In this document: in pieces, positions 45,079 through 54,119 of the stretch
Position numbering within the stretch: position 1 is the stretch's first letter
Layout of the letters: each line of letters starts with the position of its first letter
Source: Rhodospirillaceae bacterium
GTDB taxonomy: Bacteria > Pseudomonadota > Alphaproteobacteria > Rhodospirillales > UBA2165
Length of the DNA stretch: 64,000 nt
NCBI GenBank assembly: GCA_018649725.1
Contig: JABIHH010000062.1
Coordinates: 1 to 64,000 of the forward strand
Direction of reading: 5' to 3'
Program-made: the position numbers and the translations under genes
The notes under the pieces: model-generated
What the model was told of the DNA's origin: nothing
Database searches by the model: none
The model's input: the letters and a program-made list of their open reading frames with translations, nothing else

Positions 45079-46305
45079 ATGGCTGAAGACGATCCTTCCG
45101 GCTGGCCGGCTAATACGCCGTCTGAGAGAACCCAGGATTGGGAGGCCTTCAAACCCAGTGATGCGGAAGCAGGCATAGAGGTCAAAGATGATTTCAAACG
45201 CTTCGAGCAACGCAATGATATGTTTTCGCGCTCCCAATGGGACGAGGCGATCCAAACCAAAGCAGCGATGGAATTTTGGCATGGTCATCGCAAGCCTAAG
45301 CCGCGCAAAGGCGATGGTTTTCGCCAGCGCGACTTTGCGCTTCGTAATGCTTCTTGGGTGATGGCGTCCTCGATTATGGAGCGGGGCTTCTCGGATGGTT
45401 TACGGGAAGGCTTTACCGATGACATTCAGGCTTTTCACCCGCCCGATCCGATTAAAATCGAAGTTGATGATCCGGTTGAGATGACCCGAGAAATTAAGCA
45501 GGTTTCAAAGTACTTTGGCGCCGATCTCGTTGGCATTACCGAATTTGACGAGCGCTGGGTCTATACCTCGAAATTCAACATCAAGACCAAAGAACAGGCC
45601 CCGGTTGAGCTGCCCGACGGGCTTACCTCTGTCATTATGGTCGGCCATGCGATGGAATATGACATCATCAAATCGATGCCGTCGGCTTTGGCCAGCACGG
45701 CCGTTGGCAAAGGCTATTCCACTGAGGCCGCCATCGTCATGCATATCGCGCAATATATCCGCAATCTCGGCTATGAAGCGGTCGGCTCGATGAACGATAC
45801 CTCACTGACCATCCCGCAAGCGATCAAGGCAGGGCTTGGTGAATATGGCCGCCACAACATGCTGATCACCAAGGAGTTCGGGCCCCGGGTTCGGGTCTCG
45901 AAGATTTTTACCAATTTACCACTGACCCATGACAAGCCGGAAAAATTTGGCGTCACCGAGTTTTGTGATATCTGTCGGCGCTGTTATGAGGCCTGTCCGG
46001 TTGATGCGATTACCGATGGGCCGCCGACCGATACTGGACAAAATCAGTCGAGCCTCAAAGGCGTGGTCAAATGGACGACCGATTGCGAAAAATGCTTCGG
46101 CTATTGGACGGCGCTTCGGACCGATTGTGCGATCTGTATGCGGGTCTGTCCCTATAACAAAGATTTCTCAAAATGGTATATGAAGCTAGCGCGCTGGCTG
46201 GCGGGTACGCGGCTCAGAAGGTTTATGCTGTGGCTTGATATCAAGCTTGGCTATGGCGAGCGTGATGCCCCGCAGAAATGGTGGTCCGGCGGCTATCAGA
46301 AATAG
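45079..46305 (+). CDS. rdhA: Second reductive dehalogenase-like protein
   Basis: A 408-residue single-lobe RdhA homologue. The corrinoid domain shows YFGADLVGITEFDERWVYTSK, AGLGEYGRHNMLITKEFGPRVRVSKIFTNLPL and a terminal [4Fe-4S] pair: C296, C299, C302 and C306 (CDICRRCYEACP), and C350, C353 and C357 with C336/C339 upstream (DCAICMRVCP). Its N-terminus is an acidic hydrophilic region with no Tat motif. ATG 45079 directly follows the TAA of the previous gene in the same reading frame, so the two are coupled. They may form a heteromer or successive enzymes. It is closer to typical RdhA sequences than the upstream protein. Confidence 0.85.
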   Translation: MAEDDPSGWPANTPSERTQDWEAFKPSDAEAGIEVKDDFKRFEQRNDMFSRSQWDEAIQTKAAMEFWHGHRKPKPRKGDGFRQRDFALRNASWVMASSIMERGFSDGLREGFTDDIQAFHPPDPIKIEVDDPVEMTREIKQVSKYFGADLVGITEFDERWVYTSKFNIKTKEQAPVELPDGLTSVIMVGHAMEYDIIKSMPSALASTAVGKGYSTEAAIVMHIAQYIRNLGYEAVGSMNDTSLTIPQAIKAGLGEYGRHNMLITKEFGPRVRVSKIFTNLPLTHDKPEKFGVTEFCDICRRCYEACPVDAITDGPPTDTGQNQSSLKGVVKWTTDCEKCFGYWTALRTDCAICMRVCPYNKDFSKWYMKLARWLAGTRLRRFMLWLDIKLGYGERDAPQKWWSGGYQK

Positions 46306-46403
46306 CGGTGATCGGGTTGCATCTGAGCATTGGCGGCACCTATTTTGTATGCCATAACCACGCTTCATTTTTAATTGAAAAATAATCAGAAAGAGAACGT
46401 GAA

Positions 46404-47468
46404 ATGTTTTTTAAATGCGCCCACCATTCCCCTGCCGATGACCAGCCTAAGGGGCAAGTCGTCTCCAATGGTTCAACCTCCAGGATCATTGATATTCACT
46501 GCCACCGGGAATGCGGTGAAGCGGCTGAAATGATGAAAGCTGAAGCCGAACGGGTTGGCTTTGCAGCGCTTTCTTTCGGCAGTGATCTCACTAAAGAAGT
46601 TAACAAGCAGCAGCTCATCGACATCCAGCCCAAAATGCAATCGCTTGATGAGCGGATTGCCGATATGGATCGGATGGGGGTCGATGTTCAGGCAGTCTCT
46701 ATCTCGCCCTATCAGTACTATTACTGGGCCGAGCCTGAAATTGGCCGTGATGTTTCGAAAATGATCAATGATGATCTTGCTGGCGCTGTGGCTTCGAAGC
46801 CGGACCGTCTGGTTGGCCTCGGCACGGTGCCGCTGCAAAATACCGAAATGGCGATTGCTGAGCTTGAGCGTTGCATCAATGAGCTTGGCTTTAAGGGCAT
46901 TGAGATCAACAGCCAGGTTGCGGGTGAAGATTTATCAGCCCCACGTATGGCACCTTTCTGGGCCAAAGCGGAAGAGCTGGATATCGTGGTCTTTATTCAT
47001 ACCGCCGGCTTCACCCATCCGGACCGTTTGAAAGATCATTATTTCATCAATCTCATCGGTCATCCAATTGAGGCGACTTTGGCTCTGTCTCGGCTTATTT
47101 TTGATGGCGTGATGGAAAACCATCCAGGTCTTAAAGTGGTTGTGGCTCATGGCGGTGGCTTTCTGCCGGCTTATTCTGGTCGCATGGACCATGCGTATCG
47201 GGCGCGGAAAGACGTCCGTGAAGGCTTGCCAAATCTGCCGAGCGATTATCTCAAACGCTTTTATTTTGACACCATGGTGTTCGAACCCGATCAACTCGAA
47301 TATCTCATCAAGAAATATGGCGCCGACCACATTTTGCTCGGTACCGACTATCCATATGATATGGGCGAAGATGACCCGGTCGGGCTAATCAACCGTGTCG
47401 AAGGCCTCAACGAGCACGATTGCTCCGCCATCTGCGGCGGCAATGCAGCAAAACTGCTAAATATCTAG
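46404..47468 (+). CDS. Amidohydrolase 2 / ACMSD-like metal-dependent decarboxylase
   Basis: A 354-residue TIM-barrel enzyme of the amidohydrolase-related (aminocarboxymuconate semialdehyde decarboxylase) family. H32 and H34 in IDIHCHREC are metal ligands, with later ligands in FIHTAGFTHPDRL, VVAHGGGFLP and LLGTDYPYDMG. Such enzymes decarboxylate or hydrolyse aromatic ring-cleavage products. It follows the rdhA pair by 98 bases in the same direction, consistent with downstream processing of a dehalogenated aromatic compound, though this is not shown. The N-terminal 25 residues precede the barrel and are not typical. Confidence 0.87.
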   Translation: MFFKCAHHSPADDQPKGQVVSNGSTSRIIDIHCHRECGEAAEMMKAEAERVGFAALSFGSDLTKEVNKQQLIDIQPKMQSLDERIADMDRMGVDVQAVSISPYQYYYWAEPEIGRDVSKMINDDLAGAVASKPDRLVGLGTVPLQNTEMAIAELERCINELGFKGIEINSQVAGEDLSAPRMAPFWAKAEELDIVVFIHTAGFTHPDRLKDHYFINLIGHPIEATLALSRLIFDGVMENHPGLKVVVAHGGGFLPAYSGRMDHAYRARKDVREGLPNLPSDYLKRFYFDTMVFEPDQLEYLIKKYGADHILLGTDYPYDMGEDDPVGLINRVEGLNEHDCSAICGGNAAKLLNI

Positions 47469-47543
47469 TATCACCGCGTATCCAGCTTGAGAACTTCATC
47501 GTCTCCGGACGGTGGGGTTTTTTGCTGTTTCGGTTTATGACAC

Positions 47544-47588
47544 TTGACAGTATATCGAAACGATATATATCAATAAAGTATATATCGG
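47544..47588 (+). promoter_or_regulatory. PadR promoter with overlapping operator-like inverted repeats
   Basis: A TTGACA -35 box (47544-47549) is followed by the perfect inverted repeat TATATCG-AAA-CGATATA (47551-47567) and then by another TATATCG at 47581. A TATATC-type -10 overlaps. PadR regulators bind ATATC/GATAT-like palindromes near their own promoters, so autoregulation of the PadR-MFP-RND operon is likely. Confidence 0.75.
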
Positions 47589-47612
47589 ATAAATATAAAA
47601 GATAGGCTCGTT

Positions 47613-48176
47613 ATGGATACCAAATCACTTTGTCTCGGTGCACTCAGTCTCGGTGATGCGACCGGCTATGAAATTAAGAAAATTTTCGAAGAGGGGTCAT
47701 TTAGCCACTTCTACGATGCGGGCTATGGCTCAATTTACCCGGCGCTCAATAAGCTGCTGGCTGACAATCTGGTTACCTGCATCGAGATAGAGCAAGAAGG
47801 TCGCCCGGCGAAAAAAGTCTATAGTCTGACCGATGCGGGTCTGGCGGCGCTTAAAGCAGATTTGAGTAAAAAACCGATGCGGGACAAAATGCGCTCGGAG
47901 AGTATTACCATGATGTTTTTTGGGCACTTGTTGGAAAAACCTCACCGCGAAGAAATTCTCCAATCCTATATCGAATATTTCCGCGATGGCTGTGACTGCA
48001 TCGAGAATATTGACCCTACCGGCCAACCGAACGGCCGACGATTTGCACGGGGGCTTGGCCTGGCGGTTTATGAGGCGGCGGCTACCTACTTGGAAGAAAA
48101 CAAAGATCTATTGCTGTCGGATGACAAAGCGGGCGCCGAGACCAATGTTGCAGAAGTTACGGGAGACGCAGCATGA
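47613..48176 (+). CDS. PadR family transcriptional regulator
   Basis: A 187-residue regulator with an N-terminal winged helix (LGALSLGDATGYEIKKIFEEG, YGSIYPALNKLLADNLV, GRPAKKVYSLTDAGLAAL) and a C-terminal dimerisation helix region of the Vir/AphA-like type. PadR proteins usually repress efflux or phenolic acid genes and respond to small ligands. Its stop overlaps the MFP start (ATGA), forming one operon with the efflux pump, and it likely represses its own promoter at 47544-47588. Confidence 0.92.
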   Translation: MDTKSLCLGALSLGDATGYEIKKIFEEGSFSHFYDAGYGSIYPALNKLLADNLVTCIEIEQEGRPAKKVYSLTDAGLAALKADLSKKPMRDKMRSESITMMFFGHLLEKPHREEILQSYIEYFRDGCDCIENIDPTGQPNGRRFARGLGLAVYEAAATYLEENKDLLLSDDKAGAETNVAEVTGDAA

Positions 48177-49276
48177 ATAAGTCGTATTTAATTGCTGCCG
48201 GTGTCGCACTTATTGCGGTTGGCTGGATCGCTTCCGGACAATTTGGCGGCGATGAGGAAAAAATTGAGACAGCTGCAAATAAAACACAGCTTGCCGGGAA
48301 AGCGGTTCCGCTGACCAAAGTGCGGGTAATGACTTCGACCGCTCAAATTAAAGTCAACGAGTTGGTCATCTTGGGAAAGACTGAAGCTTCCAGACGGGTT
48401 GATCTCAAAGCCGAGACGTCGGGCCGAATTGTTGCGCTCAAAGCTAAAAAAGGAGATCGCTTAAAAAAGGGCGATGTGATTGCTCAGATCGCCTTGGATG
48501 ATCGCCCGGCTCGTATGTCAGAAGCGAAAGCGAAACTACGCCAGCGCGAAATCGAATTCCAGGCGGCCAAAGAACTGTCGGCTCGAAATTTTCGCTCGAA
48601 AGTTAAATTAGCAGAAACGGAGGCGCTGCTGGATTCTGCGCGCGCCAGTTTGGCTACGATCAAACTCGATATGAACCGTACTGTAATTCGAGCCGCCTTC
48701 GATGGGGTTTTGGAAAGCCGTCCAGTGGAAATCGGCGACGTGATATCGGTCGGCTATACTGTCGCGACGATTGTTGATCTGTCACCGATGTTGGTTGTCG
48801 CTAATATCCCTGAATCGCAAATTGGACTGGTGAAATCTGGATTGACTGGCAAAGCGCGTCTCGTGACTGGCAGAAAGTTTGAAGGCACCATTCGTTATGT
48901 TTCCGCCGAAGCCGTTAACACGACCCGGACTTTTAAAATTGAAATGGAAACACCAAACCAAGATCGCTCGATTGTTGCGGGTCTTACGGCGGAACTTCGC
49001 TTGTCTCTGGGAGAAGTTAAAGCGCACCGGATATCGCCCGCAGTGCTTACCTTGTCGCATGATGGTTTGATCGGGCTGAAATCCGTCGATGCAGATAATA
49101 TCGTGCGCTTTCATTCAGTTCAGCTTGTTGCCGATACGCCAAATGGCATGTGGCTGGGTGGATTGCCTAACCATTTGAGCCTGATCACTGTCGGCCAGGA
49201 ATATGTGAAGGTTGGTCAGCAAGTTAACCCTCAGCCGGGCAGTGCGACGGCCATCTCTGAACTTAAGGAGAAATAG
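48173..49276 (+). CDS. RND efflux periplasmic adaptor (membrane fusion protein)
   Basis: A 367-residue HlyD-type adaptor that links the inner-membrane RND pump to an outer-membrane channel. An N-terminal membrane anchor (residues 4-21) precedes the lipoyl halves (SRRVDLKAETSGRIVALKAKKGDRLKKGDVIAQI and RAAFDGVLESRPVEIGDVISVGYTVATIVDL) around a coiled-coil hairpin (about 110-155), then the beta-barrel domain. Its start overlaps the PadR stop by four bases. The pump gene begins two bases after its stop. No outer-membrane TolC gene is present. Confidence 0.92.
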   Translation: MNKSYLIAAGVALIAVGWIASGQFGGDEEKIETAANKTQLAGKAVPLTKVRVMTSTAQIKVNELVILGKTEASRRVDLKAETSGRIVALKAKKGDRLKKGDVIAQIALDDRPARMSEAKAKLRQREIEFQAAKELSARNFRSKVKLAETEALLDSARASLATIKLDMNRTVIRAAFDGVLESRPVEIGDVISVGYTVATIVDLSPMLVVANIPESQIGLVKSGLTGKARLVTGRKFEGTIRYVSAEAVNTTRTFKIEMETPNQDRSIVAGLTAELRLSLGEVKAHRISPAVLTLSHDGLIGLKSVDADNIVRFHSVQLVADTPNGMWLGGLPNHLSLITVGQEYVKVGQQVNPQPGSATAISELKEK

Positions 49277-49278
49277 CC

Positions 49279-52200
49279 ATGACAGCGACAGTCATTGAAG
49301 CGGCTATATCCCACTCCCGGACGATTATCGCGGCGCTGATATTGATCTTAATATCGGGCTCGATTTCCTATAACAGCATTCCGAAAGAATCTGAGCCAGA
49401 TATTAATATTCCGATTGTCTATGTAAATGCGGTGTTGGATGGTGTCTCGCCGGAAGATGCTGAGCGCCTGATCGTGCGCCCGATAGAGCAGGAACTGCGC
49501 GTTATCGAAGGCGTCAAAGAAATGCGTTCCACCGGCTATGAAGGGGGCGCGAATGTGACGCTCGAATTTGAAGCCGGCTTTGATGCTGATAAAGCAATGG
49601 ATGATGTGCGGGAAAAACTCGATCTGGCAATATCGGAACTGCCCGACGAAACTGAAGAGCCAACCATTCATGAAGTGAATTTCAGCCTGTTCCCCGTCGT
49701 CGTGGTAATCCTTTCAGGTGACGTGCCGGAGCGCAAACTCATCGGTCTTGCCAATGAATTACAAGATTCGATAGAAGGTATTCCAAGTGTCCTGAAAGCC
49801 GAGATCGCCGGAGACCGTGATGAAATGGTCGAGGTGATCATTGATCCAGTGAAGCTCGAAAGCTATGGCATCCAGGCGGGTGCGGTAACCTCTGTTATGA
49901 AATCGAGCAATTTGCTGGTCGCGGCTGGTGTTCAAGATACCGGCAAGGGACGGTTTTCCATTAAAGTGCCCGGCATTTTTGAGAACGTGACCGACATCAT
50001 GAACATGCCGGTCGTTGTCGATGGTGATTCAGCCGTTAGGGTAAGAGATGTCGCCGAAGTGCGAAATACTTTTAAAGATCCGAAAGGCTTTGCTCGGGTT
50101 TCCGGCAAAGGAGCGGTTGCCCTCGAAGTTTCCAAACGGACCGGTGAAAACATTATTGATACGATTGCCGATGTTCGGCGCGTTGTTGAGATCGAACGCC
50201 AAAATTGGTCTGCCGAATTGCAAAGAGCAGTCAAGATCGATTTTTCACAAGATAAGTCTGACAATATCCGCGACATGCTAAAAGACCTGCAAAACAACGT
50301 TTTAAGCGCGGTTATTCTGGTGATGGTTGTTGTTGTCGCTGTGCTGGGGCTGCGGACAGCAGGCTTAGTGGGCATTGCCATTCCAGGTTCCTTCCTGATC
50401 GGTATTTTGGCGCTTTCTGCGCTCGGTTTGACAATGAATATGGTTGTGCTGTTTGCACTAATCTTGGCGGTTGGCATGTTAGTCGATGGTGCGATTGTCG
50501 TTACTGAATATGCTGATCGGAAAATGATCGAGGGCGAGCCTAGAGAACGAGCCTATGGCATGGCTGCAAAACGTATGGCCTGGCCGATTATTGCTTCGAC
50601 GGCGACGACTTTGGCGGCGTTTCTGCCGCTGTTGTTCTGGCCGGGTGTGGTCGGCGAGTTTATGAAGTTTCTGCCACTGACGCTTATCCTGACTTTATCG
50701 GCTTCTTTGTTAATGGCGCTGATATTTGTGCCAACCCTTGGCTCCATATTTGGCAAACCAGGTGCGGTGGATGACAAATCACTAAAAGCGACACTGGCCG
50801 GCGAAACCGGTAATCTTGATGATGTTGAAGGATTTGCTGGCGGCTATCTCAAATTCCTTAAATCCGTTCTCCAGCATCCGGCAAAAGTTGTTGTGGCGGC
50901 CTTTGCCATGCTGATCGGCGTGCAGGTGGTCTACGGTGCCTTTGGTAAAGGCCTTGAATTCTTTCCCGATGTCGAGCCGGAAGTGGCTAAATTGCAAGTC
51001 CGTGCACGTGGCAATCTATCGATCCATGAGAAAGACGCTCTCATGCGTGAAGTTGAAAGTCGCATTCTCCATATGACTGAGTTCAAAACCATTTATACGC
51101 GGACCGGGCAGGAGGAAAACAGCCGGGAAGCTGAAGATATTATTGGCACGACGACGCTCGAATTTACCGAATGGGATAAACGGCGCAAAGCGACGGTTAT
51201 TTTGAAAGAAATTGGGGATTTGACCAAAAATATTCCCGGCATTTATGTCGATGCCCGAAAAGAGGAGGGTGGCCCGCCAGTGGGTAAGCCGATCAATCTG
51301 CAAATCTCATCGCGCTTTCCTGAAGCTCTGGAAAAAACAGTGTCGCTCATTCGCCAAAAACTAGAAACCACGCCGGGAATGATCAATATAGAGGATTCAC
51401 GACCCTTGCCGGGCATCACCTGGGAAGTCACGGTTGACCGGGCTCAGGCAGCAAAGTTTGGCGTTGATATTAAAACCATCGGCCAAGCCATTCGACTGGT
51501 AACCGGTGGCATCAAAGTTGATGAATACCGGCCCAATAATACCGATGACGAAGTTGAAATTCGCGTGCGCTATCCGGCTGAATTTAGAACCATCAGCCAG
51601 CTCGATCATATTCGGATCAGCACCAATCAAGGTTTGGTGCCCTTAAGCAACTTTGTGAAACGCTCCGCCCAGCCTCGAATTGGCAAGGTGAACAGGGTGG
51701 ATGGCAAACGCTCGTTATCGGTCAAAGCCGATCTGGAGCCAGGCCTGCTGGCCGATGTCAAAATACGTGAAGTTGCAAATTGGCTGGAAGCGCAGAAAAT
51801 TGACCCACGGGTTGAAATAAAATTCAAAGGTGAGGACGAGGAACAACGTAAAGCCCAGGCTTTCTTATCCAAAGCTTTTGGCGTCGCCTTATTCATAATG
51901 GCGATTATATTGGTGACCCAATTCAACAGCTTTTATTCGGCGCTACTAATATTGTCAGCTGTCATTATGTCGACTATCGGGGTGTTTATCGGCCTGCTAT
52001 TAACCGGCCAGCCCTTTGGTATTGTCATGAGCGGCGTTGGTGTGATCGCGCTCGCCGGCATTGTGGTGAACAATAATATTGTCCTGATCGATACCTTTGA
52101 TCAGCTTCGAAAAACCATCAAAGATCCGATGGAAGCCATCATGCGAACCGGTGCTCAACGGATGCGCCCGGTCTTGCTGACCACGACGACGACCATATTG

Positions 52201-52443
52201 GGGCTGATGCCGATGGTATTGGGGGTGAACATCGATTTTGTCACCCGCGAAGTTGCAATGGGCGCGCCGTCATCGCAATGGTGGACACAGCTCTCAACGG
52301 CGATTGTCTTTGGTTTGGGATTTGCGACGATTTTGACGCTGTTTGTAACGCCGGCGTCACTGATGATCAGGGCAAATGTCCAAGCCTGGAAAGGCCGTCG
52401 CCGCCAGCAGAAACTTGTATCTAGCGCAACCCCGGCGGAGTAG
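49279..52443 (+). CDS. RND family efflux pump permease
   Basis: A 1054-residue resistance-nodulation-division transporter driven by the proton gradient. Typical features are the N-terminal helix and porter entry (IDSIPKESEPD-type SIPKESEPDINIPIVYVNAVLDGVSPEDAERLIVRPIE), the helix 4 charge motif VGMLVDGAIVVTEYADRK, and twelve membrane helices in two halves (helices at about 320-470 and 860-1040). It contains EITR-like porter repeats. It follows the adaptor gene. The gene ends 3 bases from the convergent pssA stop. Its substrate is unknown; the PadR regulator suggests an aromatic or toxic compound. Confidence 0.93.
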   Translation: MTATVIEAAISHSRTIIAALILILISGSISYNSIPKESEPDINIPIVYVNAVLDGVSPEDAERLIVRPIEQELRVIEGVKEMRSTGYEGGANVTLEFEAGFDADKAMDDVREKLDLAISELPDETEEPTIHEVNFSLFPVVVVILSGDVPERKLIGLANELQDSIEGIPSVLKAEIAGDRDEMVEVIIDPVKLESYGIQAGAVTSVMKSSNLLVAAGVQDTGKGRFSIKVPGIFENVTDIMNMPVVVDGDSAVRVRDVAEVRNTFKDPKGFARVSGKGAVALEVSKRTGENIIDTIADVRRVVEIERQNWSAELQRAVKIDFSQDKSDNIRDMLKDLQNNVLSAVILVMVVVVAVLGLRTAGLVGIAIPGSFLIGILALSALGLTMNMVVLFALILAVGMLVDGAIVVTEYADRKMIEGEPRERAYGMAAKRMAWPIIASTATTLAAFLPLLFWPGVVGEFMKFLPLTLILTLSASLLMALIFVPTLGSIFGKPGAVDDKSLKATLAGETGNLDDVEGFAGGYLKFLKSVLQHPAKVVVAAFAMLIGVQVVYGAFGKGLEFFPDVEPEVAKLQVRARGNLSIHEKDALMREVESRILHMTEFKTIYTRTGQEENSREAEDIIGTTTLEFTEWDKRRKATVILKEIGDLTKNIPGIYVDARKEEGGPPVGKPINLQISSRFPEALEKTVSLIRQKLETTPGMINIEDSRPLPGITWEVTVDRAQAAKFGVDIKTIGQAIRLVTGGIKVDEYRPNNTDDEVEIRVRYPAEFRTISQLDHIRISTNQGLVPLSNFVKRSAQPRIGKVNRVDGKRSLSVKADLEPGLLADVKIREVANWLEAQKIDPRVEIKFKGEDEEQRKAQAFLSKAFGVALFIMAIILVTQFNSFYSALLILSAVIMSTIGVFIGLLLTGQPFGIVMSGVGVIALAGIVVNNNIVLIDTFDQLRKTIKDPMEAIMRTGAQRMRPVLLTTTTTILGLMPMVLGVNIDFVTREVAMGAPSSQWWTQLSTAIVFGLGFATILTLFVTPASLMIRANVQAWKGRRRQQKLVSSATPAE

Positions 52444-52446
52444 TTT

Positions 52447-53235
52447 CTACTCTTCCGGAACTTCGGGTACGGGTTTTGGTTTTGGTGATTTTGCTTCCTG
52501 TTTTTTGTAGGATTGATAGCCGAACGGGAAGGAAATGATATAGGCCGCCAGAACAATACTGAGGGTAAGCCAAGGCGCGCTTACCGCGAGCGCTGCAACC
52601 AGACCGACAACTAGCATGGTGAGCAGAATGAAGCGGTGCTGGATACGTAGGGTCTTAAAAGAATATGTCGGCAATTGGCTAACTAAGAGGCCGGAGACAA
52701 CAAAAATAAAAATTGCCACGAAAAACGGCTCGCGCAAAAAACTCATATCCGTTTGAAACGAAATAATCATCGGTAGCAACACCAGACCGGCCCCGGCAGG
52801 TGCGGGTACGCCGGTGAAATAGTTTTTTGTCCAATTTGGCAGCTCTGGCCCTTCGATATCGGTGTTGAACCGGGCCAATCTGAGTGCACAGCAAACGCTG
52901 AACAACAAAACCAACACCCAGCCGTATCTACCGGCATCTTTCATTGTCCAGAGATAGAGCAAAATGGCCGGTGCTACGCCAAAGCAAATAAAATCCGACA
53001 GGCTGTCTAATTCGGCACCAAATTTAGAGGTGCCACGAAGGGCGCGGGCAATTCGGCCATCGAGCGAATCTAAAATGGCGGCAATGGCAAGTGAGATGAG
53101 GGCCGCTTCCCATTTTTCCTCTAAACCAAACCGAATGGCTGTCAGGCCGGCGCAAAGGGCCAACATCGTCAAGATGTTAGGGATCATTTTGTTGAAAGAC
53201 AGGCCTTTCAATCGTTCACGTCGTTGGCGGAACAT
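52447..53235 (-). CDS. pssA: CDP-diacylglycerol--serine O-phosphatidyltransferase
   Basis: Makes phosphatidylserine from CDP-diacylglycerol and serine at the inner membrane. The CDP-alcohol phosphotransferase motif is complete: D56-x2-D59-G60-x2-A63-R64-x8-G73-x3-D77-x3-D81 in a 262-residue protein. ATG 53235 starts one base after the psd stop (TAA-A-ATG); the frame opens further upstream to 53475, inside psd, but that is not used. A C-terminal proline/charged tail (KKQEAKSPKPKPVPEVPEE) follows the last helix. It is the partner of psd in one unit. Confidence 0.94.
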   Translation of the reverse strand: MFRQRRERLKGLSFNKMIPNILTMLALCAGLTAIRFGLEEKWEAALISLAIAAILDSLDGRIARALRGTSKFGAELDSLSDFICFGVAPAILLYLWTMKDAGRYGWVLVLLFSVCCALRLARFNTDIEGPELPNWTKNYFTGVPAPAGAGLVLLPMIISFQTDMSFLREPFFVAIFIFVVSGLLVSQLPTYSFKTLRIQHRFILLTMLVVGLVAALAVSAPWLTLSIVLAAYIISFPFGYQSYKKQEAKSPKPKPVPEVPEE

Positions 53236-53236
53236 T

Positions 53237-53923
53237 TTATCTGATCTCCCCGCTGCGTGGTTGTTCATTGGCATCAAAATCTGCAATAACCGTTTCGCCC
53301 GCGACCGCCCGTTGACCGACAGCAACCAGTGCAGGCACTTCTTTTGGCAAATAGACATCAACCCGGCTGCCAAAGCGAATGAGGCCGAAGCGCTCTCCAG
53401 TAATGACACTTTGCTGTTCCTGGATGTCGCATTTGATACGTCTGGCAACGAGGCCAGCGATTTGCACAAATGCAATGTCTGCGCCGCCGGTTGTTGTCAG
53501 GCGCACACTTTGGCGTTCATTGAACTCACTGGCCTTATCAAGCGAGGCATTGAGAAATTTTCCTGGACGGTAAGCGAGCTTGGTAATGGTACCGGCGATT
53601 GGCACGCGGTTTACGTGAACATCAAAAACATTCATGAATATTGCAATGCGGTTGAGCGGCTGGTCACCCATTTCTAATTCTGCCGGCGGCACGGCTTCTT
53701 GGATCATTTGCACGACCCCATCAGCCGGGCTAATGACGAGCCCATCGCGGGTAGGTGTGAAGCGGTCCGGATCCCGAAAGAAGTAGGTGCACCAGATCGT
53801 CAGGATAACACCAACCCAGCCTGCGGGCTCATTGAAATAGGCGGCAATGACGGTCAGAGCCGCAAATAGGGCTATAAATGGCCAGCCGGCTCTATTGATC
53901 GGTACAAAAACAGATTTTAACAA
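53237..53923 (-). CDS. psd: Phosphatidylserine decarboxylase proenzyme
   Basis: Decarboxylates phosphatidylserine to phosphatidylethanolamine. This is a 228-residue proenzyme with an N-terminal membrane helix, DGVVQMIQEA near 68, IFMNVFDVHVNRVPIAGTI near 95, and the self-cleavage site FGS, between G185 and S186, which generates the pyruvoyl group. The length matches the short bacterial class. The start is TTG at 53923 with AAGGA about 8 bases upstream; no ATG fits. pssA follows directly. Confidence 0.94.
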   Translation of the reverse strand: MLKSVFVPINRAGWPFIALFAALTVIAAYFNEPAGWVGVILTIWCTYFFRDPDRFTPTRDGLVISPADGVVQMIQEAVPPAELEMGDQPLNRIAIFMNVFDVHVNRVPIAGTITKLAYRPGKFLNASLDKASEFNERQSVRLTTTGGADIAFVQIAGLVARRIKCDIQEQQSVITGERFGLIRFGSRVDVYLPKEVPALVAVGQRAVAGETVIADFDANEQPRSGEIR

Positions 53924-54015
53924 TTTTAATCCTTAATTCGACGATTTGATGAATGACCATATCCGGTAATTCAAATAATCTATAATAAATACATTGATAT
54001 AGGCAAATAGCCCAA

Positions 54016-54042
54016 TCATTCCCGGGTTTTAACCGGGAATGA
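54016..54042. repeat. Short palindromic hairpin repeat downstream of rpoH
   Basis: TCATTCCCGG (54016-54025) pairs with CCGGGAATGA (54033-54042) around GTTTTAA. It resembles half of the extragenic palindromes at 23925 and 26074. It lies between the rpoH stop and the psd start and may act as a terminator or attenuator. A 10-base direct repeat GAGTTGGCCG follows at 54071 and 54110. Confidence 0.7.
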
Positions 54043-54119
54043 CGGACTTCGTCAAACAAAGGATTTTAGAGAGTTGGCCGACGGGTCTATACGGGCGAGG
54101 TACAGGTTTGAGTTGGCCG

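Noticed and set aside
49932-50477. 181-residue Ser/Thr-rich frame antisense to the RND pump
   Set aside because: Its composition is typical of reverse-strand shadows of membrane proteins, with no RBS or family.
52964-53677. 237-residue frame on the plus strand opposite pssA/psd
   Set aside because: It covers two well-supported genes in antisense and shows no recognisable domain.
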